In this document: piece by piece, positions 8,268-16,800 of the stretch
Numbering within the stretch: the first letter of the stretch is position 1
Layout: each line of letters begins with the position of its first letter
Assembly (NCBI GenBank): GCA_947166355.1
Contig: CAMVDX010000002.1
Span: forward strand, 1 to 64,000
Reading direction: 5' to 3'
Origin: an uncultured Treponema sp.
GTDB taxonomy: Bacteria > Spirochaetota > Spirochaetia > Treponematales > Treponemataceae
DNA: 64,000 nucleotides
The notes under the pieces: model-generated
Databases searched by the model: none
What the model was told of the DNA's origin: nothing
What the model saw: only the letters and a program-made list of their open reading frames with translations
Position numbers and translations under genes: made by a program

Positions 8268-11200
8268 TTATTTTTTTGAGTCTGATGAGTAGACGCGGAA
8301 CTGGGCGCGGACTGGGAAATATTCAAGGATTTCCAGGAAGTCTTGGGCGGTTGCGTTCTGGATGTAATTATACTCTTCGAGATACCAGAGGGCGGCTTTG
8401 TCAGGGGTTAGTTCAAAACCTTTCTGCATTAAAAGGGCTGTGCCGGTGTTGCTGCCGGTTTCGTACATTTCTTTTTGAATCCAGTTGTCTTTTATGGCGC
8501 GGACAATGTTTTCGTTTGCCTGAAGTTTTCCGAGTTCTTCTTCAATTTTTTGCACCGCAGATTTATATTGCGAGTCCAGTTCTCGCGTTCGGGCTACGTT
8601 CTGCACTGTGAGCGTTCCGAGTTCGAGCCCGGCTTTCGGAAGCTGCACACTAACGGCATAGTTCTCGCCAATCAGCGTGCCCAGATAGCTTAGGACCGCA
8701 TTATACAAAGCGGCCTCTTTAGTTCCATGCGACGGCGCCTTTCCAGCATAAATCACCGGATCCAGAAACTCTGTTGTAGGAATTAAAACTGCGGGCTGGG
8801 GGCCTGCCTTTTCTGCCGGAATGTCGGTAAGAAAAGTGTGGCGGACTGTTACATAAAGGTCGCGGATTTGCGCAGGGGTAGCCGGCAGGGTGGGGGAACT
8901 CTGCCCGTCGGAAGAGCTCTGCTCGTCAGGAGAACTCTGCCCGTCAGGAGAACTCGGTTCATAAGCAGCCATCTGCTGGTCGGGAGAACTCGGCCCGTCG
9001 GAAGAGCTCTGCTCGTCAGGAGAACTCAGCCCATCCCCAGCCCCCGGCAAATTAGTCTGCGTAAGCAGTCCCAGTGTTTTTTCCAGAATCTGAGTCAGAT
9101 TAGCATCAACATTTCCAACTGCAATTACAGAATAGCGCGACGCATCAAGAAGGGCCGGGTAGGCTGCAAGAATCTTTGTGTAATCAGTGTCTGACAGAAT
9201 TTCATTTTCTGCTTCGTAAATATTTGCCAGGCCGCCAGCTCCGTAAAGATTTTCAATCAGCTTGCCGTACATTTGATTTGCCGCAGTTCCGTTTTCAAGG
9301 CGTTTTCTGTATTTTCTTGCCGAAACTGCGCGGTCTGCATCTGCGGGAGCAATCTCACCAAAAATTATTGCGTCTGCAATTATACGGCAGGCGGCAAGAG
9401 TATCTTCCGTATCAAATTCTATAATTATCTGACTCGAAAAAAGGTCTGTCCTTGAAGTAACGTAAGGCGCACCTGTAATCAGACCTTCTTCCTGGCCCGC
9501 AAAAAGCTTTTTCTGAATCATTCCTGCAAGCAGGTTTATCATTACTTCTTCAAAGCCGTTATCATCATTTGAATTGTATTTTCCGCCTTTAATTGAAAGT
9601 ACGAGCGAAGTTTGGTGAGAAAGAGAATTCTGTTTTGAATAAACTTTTATTCCGTTTGAAAGCTTACTCTGCGAAATTGAGTTTATATTTTTCTGATAAT
9701 AATTGTTGTCACTGGTGTTGCTGAGAATTGTAAAAAGCTGATTTGTTTGAGGCGCGGCTTCTTCCCGCATTTCCTTAAACATTTCCTGTACATACCACGA
9801 AGCATTTTTTTCATTGATTTCTTCAAAGCCGGCTGCGGTATAAGCTTTTTTGTTGGCTTTATAATCCTTGCTGTTAATCAGAATAAAGATAAAAGGCTGT
9901 TCACTCTCAAGCTGGGCTAAGCTTTCTGTGAGTGTATTTTTGCGGAGTTTTTGCGAGCGGTTCATCATGAGTTCTGTTGTAGGCGAGGCATACTCTTCAG
10001 AATCATTTTCCTGAGGCTGAAGATATGGTTGCAGTGCCCAGAACGAAGAAAGATTTTCCATTAGCTTTTGAGGAACTGCTGTAGTCCTGTTCAGACTGTA
10101 TTCAAGCTGATTTTTTGCATATTCGAATTCTTCGGGGCGTACAACCTCTGGAATCAAAGCAAGTTGACTTAAAAAAAGTTCAGCCTGCTTAAAGGAATTG
10201 GTTTGTGCGGCTGCCTTTTTATCTTCCGGCGGCTGGAGCAGCGTCTGAATAATCAGTCGGGAGCTGTCTTTTTTATGTGCGGCAGAAACGTTGATATATT
10301 CGTCTCCCGGAATATTCAGTTCTTCAAAACCTAACAACAGCTGCTTAAAAAGAGAGCCCTCATAGCCTAGTGTCAGGGCAAGTAAATCACTTTGTTCCAT
10401 ATCAAGCATTGTGTATTGAATTACAAGCTGTGTCAGGTCGCCAGAAATTTCATTTGAATGAAGCACGTATTTTCTCTGACGATTCACCGGAGCTGCGGGC
10501 TTTTCCTGGGGAGTTCTGAAGCTTGAATAAAAACGTCCAAAGCTGTTTCGCAGCAAGATGAGTGTGCGTTCTGTATTTATATTTCCGCTGATAAAGATAG
10601 CGCAGTTTTTGGGTGTATACCACTGTTCGCCAATCTGTTTGAGAATAGTACGTGCGTTTTTTTCGCTGGTCTTTTTAAAAACCGGCGGGTATATGCCTGA
10701 ATCGTGCTTCCATGGTGCACCGGAAAAGACACGTGAGTCTATGGCGGCGTTTATAAGGGTAGACATGGTATTTGCGTTTTCACTTACTTCTTTTTTCAGG
10801 TCAGAAAATTCTTTTGAAATCATTTCATCAGAAAAATTCTGTGAAAACACAGCATCAGAAAGCGTAAAAAGTGCATCTTCTGTCTGCGATGGACTTATAT
10901 CAAGAAAGTAGCGTGAAGAGTCTGCATTGCACTGAACATCTGTAAAATTAAGAGACGGGGTTGCTGCTTTTACGAGTCGAGTAAAAAGCTTGAAAAATCC
11001 GTTTGTGCTCTGAGTCTGCGACGAAAAACCGGCGCGGCAGGTGAATTCTATGTGTACACGCGCATCAGAAGAATCTTCCAGGAGAAAAACCTGCATGCCG
11101 TTTTCCAGTGTATATTCCTGAACAGAGGTCGCTGGACTTGCGAAAAGGCGAGTGGTGATGAGAAAAAAGCAAAATATCGTCATCCTGAATTTGGATAAAT

Positions 11201-11309
11201 GTCTGTCACCCCGAACTTGGTTCGGGGTCTTGTTTATGAGAGATGCTGAAACAAGTTCAGCATGACGATTATTTAGTTCAGTATGACGGGTGTTTGTTTT
11301 CATAATCAT
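8268..11309 (-). CDS. Exported M16 (insulinase/pitrilysin-like) protein without the zinc motif
   Basis: A protein of about 1013 residues with two M16-type halves (about 60-480 and 560-1000) that resemble processing peptidase/pitrilysin domains (LENGMQVFLLED..., LSNGIKVYSKQN...). Neither half has the HxxEH zinc-binding motif: the corresponding places read NGFFKLFTRL and NGFEEVMINL. It is therefore probably not a peptidase, but a binding or scaffold protein or the non-catalytic member of a pair. A signal-peptide core (TIFCFFLITTRLFA) lies at residues 44-57, after an unusual N-terminal extension encoded by a dispersed repeat. The start is uncertain: ATG 11309, 11303, or 11183 just before the hydrophobic core. 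Residues near 760-805 are a Ser/Pro/Asp/Gln repeat. It stands alone between repeat-rich spacers. Confidence 0.75.
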   Translation of the reverse strand: MIMKTNTRHTELNNRHAELVSASLINKTPNQVRGDRHLSKFRMTIFCFFLITTRLFASPATSVQEYTLENGMQVFLLEDSSDARVHIEFTCRAGFSSQTQSTNGFFKLFTRLVKAATPSLNFTDVQCNADSSRYFLDISPSQTEDALFTLSDAVFSQNFSDEMISKEFSDLKKEVSENANTMSTLINAAIDSRVFSGAPWKHDSGIYPPVFKKTSEKNARTILKQIGEQWYTPKNCAIFISGNINTERTLILLRNSFGRFYSSFRTPQEKPAAPVNRQRKYVLHSNEISGDLTQLVIQYTMLDMEQSDLLALTLGYEGSLFKQLLLGFEELNIPGDEYINVSAAHKKDSSRLIIQTLLQPPEDKKAAAQTNSFKQAELFLSQLALIPEVVRPEEFEYAKNQLEYSLNRTTAVPQKLMENLSSFWALQPYLQPQENDSEEYASPTTELMMNRSQKLRKNTLTESLAQLESEQPFIFILINSKDYKANKKAYTAAGFEEINEKNASWYVQEMFKEMREEAAPQTNQLFTILSNTSDNNYYQKNINSISQSKLSNGIKVYSKQNSLSHQTSLVLSIKGGKYNSNDDNGFEEVMINLLAGMIQKKLFAGQEEGLITGAPYVTSRTDLFSSQIIIEFDTEDTLAACRIIADAIIFGEIAPADADRAVSARKYRKRLENGTAANQMYGKLIENLYGAGGLANIYEAENEILSDTDYTKILAAYPALLDASRYSVIAVGNVDANLTQILEKTLGLLTQTNLPGAGDGLSSPDEQSSSDGPSSPDQQMAAYEPSSPDGQSSPDEQSSSDGQSSPTLPATPAQIRDLYVTVRHTFLTDIPAEKAGPQPAVLIPTTEFLDPVIYAGKAPSHGTKEAALYNAVLSYLGTLIGENYAVSVQLPKAGLELGTLTVQNVARTRELDSQYKSAVQKIEEELGKLQANENIVRAIKDNWIQKEMYETGSNTGTALLMQKGFELTPDKAALWYLEEYNYIQNATAQDFLEILEYFPVRAQFRVYSSDSKK
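8893..9031 (-). repeat. 18-bp minisatellite inside the M16-like gene
   Basis: Seven or more degenerate copies of an 18-nt unit, each coding for about six residues of the type SSPDEQ or SSSDGQ, form a linker between the second-half subdomains. Unit number is likely to vary between strains by slippage, always in frame because the unit is a multiple of three. Confidence 0.7.
11181..11290 (-). repeat. RHxELVSxSL-encoding repeat at the 5' end of the M16-like gene
   Basis: Read on the minus strand, the block is made of CGTCATnCTGAAC units, a palindromic CTTGTTTCAG segment, and a CCCCGAAC/GTTCGGGG palindrome. It encodes NNRHAELVSASLINK and then TPNQVRGDRH. The same repeat type occurs at 55921-55996 and, outside genes, at 19826-19915. 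Confidence 0.7.
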
Positions 11310-11360
11310 AACATTTTAACACATAATGGATTGCTTCGCTACGCTCGCAATGACAGACAG

Positions 11361-11569
11361 GGCTTCCGCATTATAAAAGATTTACGTAATCTTGGCGCGA
11401 GGGAGCGGGGCGTGGTACAAAAACACTCTTTTTGTGGCTGCCGCGGAAGCGGCAGGTGTAATAGTTTCTATACCACAAAAAGCGTGTAGCGCATTATTGC
11501 GCGGTTTTGTACCACGCAGCCGCGACCGGAAGCCATGTTTTCACAAATTCGTTTTATAATGCGGAAGCC
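11361..11569. mobile_element. MITE-like 209-bp element, copy 1
   Basis: Terminal inverted repeats GGCTTCCGCATTATAAAA (11361-11378) and TTTTATAATGCGGAAGCC (11552-11569) are perfect. Inside are a second inverted pair GTGGTACAAAA / TTTTGTACCAC and smaller hairpins (CTGCCGC-GGAA-GCGGCAG, GCGCATTATTGCGC). There is no coding capacity. A second copy of the same length, differing at few positions, lies at 31195-31403. The element is nested within ATGGATTGCTTCG / CGAAGTAATCCAT repeat arms at about 11330 and 11578. Confidence 0.75.
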
Positions 11570-11631
11570 GTGCGTGCGAAGTAATCCATTTATTATTGCT
11601 CTGTTTTGGAATATCGGTTAAACTATAATAT

Positions 11632-13806
11632 ATGGTAAAAATTGAATCCCCTGTCGATTACTCTTTAATGGTTGTCCCGGAAGAGCTTTTAAAGGGTAAA
11701 CGTCATCTCAAACCTCAGGAAATAGAAGTCCTGGAAAAAAATCTGAATCATAATGACGATCCTACCTGGAATAATTTTTATGTTGATGATTCTGAGGATG
11801 GCTTTGATCCTTCTCTAATACATCTTTCATTTTTTTCAGGCTATATTATTCTTGGAAAAATCCAGAAACTGGTTTTACGCTATAACGACTTAAAACTTGA
11901 ATGCGGAATCCGCCGTTCAAAGCTTAGTAATATTGTTACCGGTGATTTGTGTGTTATCCGTAATGTTTTTTATCTCGATAACTACAGAATTGGTGACCAT
12001 GTAATTCTTTTTAATATTAATGAGATTAGCTGTACGAATCATGCTAAGTTTGGTAACGGTATTCTGAAAAAAGGAGAACCTGAAGAACATAGAATCTGGA
12101 TTGGAGTTGCAAACGAAAATGAAGGCCGAAAAATTCTTCCATTTGAAAAGATGATTCCGGCTGATGCTTATATCTGGTCACATTATCGTGAAGATCCTGA
12201 GCTTTTACGTCGTTTTAAGGAAATTACAGAATATGGCTTTTCTGATGAACTTAATACTTATGGAATCATAGGTAATGATGTTGTTATTAAAAATGTAAGC
12301 ATTATCAAAGATGCAAAGATTGAAGATTCGGCTTATATAAAAGGTGCTTTTAAGCTTAAAAATCTTACAATTCTTTCTTCTGAGGCAGAACCTTCGCAGA
12401 TTGGTGAAGGTGTTGAGATGGTAAATGGAATTTTAGGGTATGGAAGCAAGGTGTTTTATCAGGCAATTGCAGTTCGTTTTGTAATTGGCCGCAATTGTCA
12501 GGTAAAGTATGGAGCCCGTATTTTGAACTCTGTGCTTGGTGACAATTCAACTGTTTCCTGCTGTGAGGTTTTGAACAATCTGATTTATCCGTTCCATGAA
12601 CAGCATCATAATTCTTCTTTTCTTATTGCCGCAACTGTTATGGGACAAAGTAATATTGCCGCTGGTGCGACAATCGGAAGTAATCATAACAGCCGAAGTC
12701 CTGACGGTGAGATTTTTGCAAAACGCGGTTTCTGGCCTGGTCTTTGCAGCGACTTTAAGCATAATTCTCGTTTTGCTTCTTTTGTGCTTGTTTCAAAAGG
12801 AAGTTATCAGTATGAGCTTGATATTCCGTATCCGTTTGCTTTAGTTGCTCCGGGTAATGACGGTTCTTCAAAGATTACGATTATTCCTGCCTGGTGGTTT
12901 ATGTATGATATGTTTGCAATCACCAGAAATAAAAATAAATTTCTTAAGCGTGATAAACGTGTAAAACGAGTTCAGTTTATAGAAACAGATCCGCTCGCAC
13001 CAGATACAATGCAGGAGATAATGATTGCTCTTGATCGCATTATAGGTCTTACAGTTGGTTATCTGAAATCTATAAACAGTGAATATATGGAAGGAAAAGT
13101 TACTCATGAGCAGCAGTATCAGGCTGCAAAGGATTTTCTGCATCAGAATCCGGAAGCTGACTTTACTCTTGAGGACCCAATCTGTCAGAAAAAATATGGA
13201 GCTATTATCTGTAAGCCGGTTCAGGCCTATAAGATGTACCGTAAAATTGTAAAATATTTTGCAACCCGCACATTGATGGAATTCTGTCAGGCTTTGAATC
13301 AGGATATGCTTACACGAGGACTCGTTGAACGAATCAGAAAGCTCCCGCTATACACTGAATGGGAAAATGTCGGCGGTCAGATTATTCCTTCTGAGAAAAT
13401 TCGTGAGCTTTTCGAAGTAATAAAAAACGGAACTATAAATAACTGGGATTCTGTTCATCAGTTTTACAATCTTTGTGAATGTGCTTATGAACAGTATAAG
13501 GTTAGTTATGCTCTGTATCTTCTGGAGCAGTTGTATTCACGCCCGATAGAAGAGTTTTCCGTTGATTTATACCGGAATATTACAGATGATGTTTCTATTG
13601 TTGCTTATGATATTTATAATGCATCACTTAAATCTCGTGAAAAGGATTATACAGATTATTATCGTAATATGGTTTATCACAGTGATGCCGAAATGGATGT
13701 TGTAATCGGGCCTCTTGAGGATAATGCTTTCCTGCGTCAACTTCGTGTTGATACTGCTGAGTTTACGACCAAAATTAAAGAAATCTTTGTCGGTTTGACT
13801 AAGTAG
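11632..13806 (+). CDS. DUF4954-type left-handed beta-helix protein
   Basis: A 724-residue cytoplasmic protein (no signal peptide). The middle (about 210-400) consists of hexapeptide-type turns (VVIKNVSIIKDAKIEDSAYIKG, IGEGVEMVNGILGYGSKV, NIAAGATIGSNHNSR), the pattern of left-handed beta-helix acyl- or nucleotidyltransferase-like proteins. The conserved SNHNSRSPDGEIFAKRGFWPGL segment fits the DUF4954 family of spirochaetes and Bacteroidota. The C-terminal 300 residues are helical. The biochemical role of the family is unknown; hexapeptide folds often carry sugar- or acyl-transfer sites. TATAAT ends two bases before ATG 11632, so a downstream start (Met13, 11668) is possible. The CoA dehydratase activator begins 25 bp downstream. 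Confidence 0.75.
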   Translation: MVKIESPVDYSLMVVPEELLKGKRHLKPQEIEVLEKNLNHNDDPTWNNFYVDDSEDGFDPSLIHLSFFSGYIILGKIQKLVLRYNDLKLECGIRRSKLSNIVTGDLCVIRNVFYLDNYRIGDHVILFNINEISCTNHAKFGNGILKKGEPEEHRIWIGVANENEGRKILPFEKMIPADAYIWSHYREDPELLRRFKEITEYGFSDELNTYGIIGNDVVIKNVSIIKDAKIEDSAYIKGAFKLKNLTILSSEAEPSQIGEGVEMVNGILGYGSKVFYQAIAVRFVIGRNCQVKYGARILNSVLGDNSTVSCCEVLNNLIYPFHEQHHNSSFLIAATVMGQSNIAAGATIGSNHNSRSPDGEIFAKRGFWPGLCSDFKHNSRFASFVLVSKGSYQYELDIPYPFALVAPGNDGSSKITIIPAWWFMYDMFAITRNKNKFLKRDKRVKRVQFIETDPLAPDTMQEIMIALDRIIGLTVGYLKSINSEYMEGKVTHEQQYQAAKDFLHQNPEADFTLEDPICQKKYGAIICKPVQAYKMYRKIVKYFATRTLMEFCQALNQDMLTRGLVERIRKLPLYTEWENVGGQIIPSEKIRELFEVIKNGTINNWDSVHQFYNLCECAYEQYKVSYALYLLEQLYSRPIEEFSVDLYRNITDDVSIVAYDIYNASLKSREKDYTDYYRNMVYHSDAEMDVVIGPLEDNAFLRQLRVDTAEFTTKIKEIFVGLTK

Positions 13807-13831
13807 GGGATAACGGTTAAAATTATAGAAT

Positions 13832-16800
13832 ATGAGTGAGAAAACTTTACTGCCGATAAGGCTTGGTATAGATGTAGGTTCTACAACTGTAAAGGTTGCA
13901 GTTCTTGATGATGATGATAAACTGATTTATGGTGACTATCAGCGTCATCGTGCTGATATTCGAAGTACAATTATTGCCGTTGTAAATAAGGCACTTGATT
14001 TTCTTGAGAATTCCGTAGAGGGCGGCGCGGCTCGCACTATTACCGCTAAGGTTACCGGTTCCGGTGGGCTTTCTGTTTCACAGTGGCTGAACATTCCTTT
14101 TATTCAGGAAGTTATTGCGGCTACAACTTCTGTAAAAAAACTGATTCCTCAGACTGATGTTGTAATTGAGCTTGGTGGTGAAGACGCCAAGATTACATAT
14201 TTCCGCGGCGGTGTAGAGCAGCGCATGAACGGTACCTGTGCCGGTGGTACTGGTGCCTTTATAGACCAGATGGCAGCTCTGCTCGAAACCGATGCTATGG
14301 GACTGAACGAGCTTGCCAAAGGCATGCAGCAGATTTACCCGATTGCGGCTCGCTGTGGTGTATTTGCTAAAACTGATATTCAGCCTTTGATTAACGAAGG
14401 TGCCCGCCGCGAGGATATTGCGGCTTCTATTTTCCAGGCTGTTGTTTCACAGACTATTTCGGGACTTGCCTGCGGTAAACCGATTCGCGGTCATGTTGCC
14501 TTCCTCGGCGGACCGCTTCACTTTCTGGACCAGCTGCGTCAGCGCTTTATTGAAACTCTTAAGCTTAAGGATGATGAAATTATTGTTCCTGAGGATTCGC
14601 AGTTGTTTGTGGCTTCAGGTTGTGCCTTTGGTGCCGAGCGTAAGTTTAATACGGTGGTTGAGTGTTCGCAGAGCGAACGTATCGAAACCACCAGTGATTC
14701 GAGTTCTGAGGTGGTTTCGATACGGCCTGCGGCCTACTCAACCACCGGAGACTTCCATTTCCCGACAATCACCGAGTTCCGCGAAAACCTTAAAAATCTT
14801 GTCGGGGCTGAGCTTTCCGAAGTTCAGCGCCTTGAGCCTCTCTTTAAGAATCAGGCTGAGCTGGATGAGTTCCAGGTTCGCCATTCTGAGCAGAAGGCTA
14901 AACGCGGCGATTTGAAAAAGACTCACGGACCTGTTTTCCTTGGTCTTGATTCCGGTTCTACAACAACTAAGGCTTGTTTGATAGACAAAGACGGCCGTAT
15001 TATCTGGGACTTCTATGCTCATAATCAGGGAAATCCGGTTGAGCTTGCAGTTCAGGTTCTTAAAGACTTGTATGCCCAGCTTCCTGAAGATGTATATATT
15101 GCCCGTGCCGTTTCGACTGGTTATGGCGAGGCACTTTTCCAGGCTGCTCTTGGTGTAGATTCCGGTGAGGTTGAAACAATTACTCACTTCCGCGCTGCAA
15201 ACTTCTTTGTACCTGGCGTTGAGTTCCTGCTGGACATCGGCGGTCAGGATATGAAGTGCCTCCGTATGAAGGACGGCGCAATTGTCAGCATTCAGCTCAA
15301 CGAAGCCTGCTCTTCCGGTTGTGGTTCCTTCCTCGATAACTTTGCCAACACAATGGGCATGGACGTAAAAGAGTTCGGCAAAATTGCCTTGATGGCCCAG
15401 AAGCCTGTAGACCTTGGTTCCCGCTGTACCGTATTTATGAATTCCCGCGTAAAGCAGGCTCAGAAAGAAGGTGCTTCTGTCGCAGATATCGCTGCGGGTC
15501 TTTCTTATTCGGTAATCAAAAATGCCTTGTTTAAGGTAATCAAGCTCCGCAAGGCAAGCGACATAGGCGAGAAAGTTGTAGTTCAGGGTGGAACCTTCTT
15601 TAATGATGCCATTCTCCGTGCTTTTGAAAAAATTGCAGGTGTTCATGTTTACCGTCCTGATGTTGCAGGCCTTATGGGTGCTTACGGTTCTGCCCTTATT
15701 GCTTACGACCAGTGGCAGGATTTAATGATGCCTCAGCCTGGCGAGCCGGAAGGAACGGTTCATGATGTCCGCTCTAAGATTGCAACTCTGGAACAGCTTA
15801 ATAACTTCCACGTAGACCTTGAACTTCGCCGCTGCGGTAAGTGTCAGAACAACTGTCTTCTTACTATTAATACCTTCTCTACCGGAGACGAAAAACGAAC
15901 CTTTATTACCGGTAACCGCTGTGAAAAGGGTGCCGAAATTGAAGGCGAAGTTATTGATGCAAGCAATAAAAAGAATACAGGACTTGATGATGATGATGCA
16001 GGTCCGCTTCCTAATCTTTTTGAATGGAAATATAAGAGACTCTTCAGCTATGTACCACGCAAACCTGAGGATGCACCAATGGGCGATGTGGGAATTCCAC
16101 GAGTCCTTAATATGTACGAAAACTATCCTCTCTGGTTTACCTTCTTTAACGAGCTTGGCTTCCGCGTAATTTTGAGTCAGCGTTCCAGCCGCAATGTTTA
16201 CGAAAAAGGTCTTGAAACTATTCCTTCTGAATCTGTCTGCTACCCTGGAAAAATCAGCCACGGTCATGTGGTTTCACTTTTGCAGCGCGGTATAAAATTC
16301 ATTTTCTATCCTTGTGCCCCTTATGAGCACCAGGAGGATATGGGAGCCGGAAATCACTATAACTGTCCTATTGTAACAAGTTACCCTGAGGTACTCCGTA
16401 ACAATGTGGATGAACTGCGACAGGATCCTACTATCACTTACATGGATCCATTCCTTCCGATTTACGATAAGGAACGCCTTGCAGAACGTCTTTGCGAAGA
16501 ACTGCTTCCAAAATTCGATAAGCTTAACCGTGCCCAGATTTTTGCTGCTGTAGACAAGGCCTGGGCAGAACAGGAAAAGTTCCGTGAGGACGTACGCCAG
16601 AAGGGTGAAGAGGCTCTCGAAGAAATCATTACAAAGGGCGGAAGCGGAATTGTTCTTGCCGGACGCCCTTACCATCTGGACCCGGAAATCAACCATGGTA
16701 TTCCGGAAATGATTAGCGGCCTTGGTCTTGCTGTTCTTACAGAAGACTCTGTTGCTCATCTTGGAAAAATTGAACGACCGCTGCGTATTATTGATCAGTG

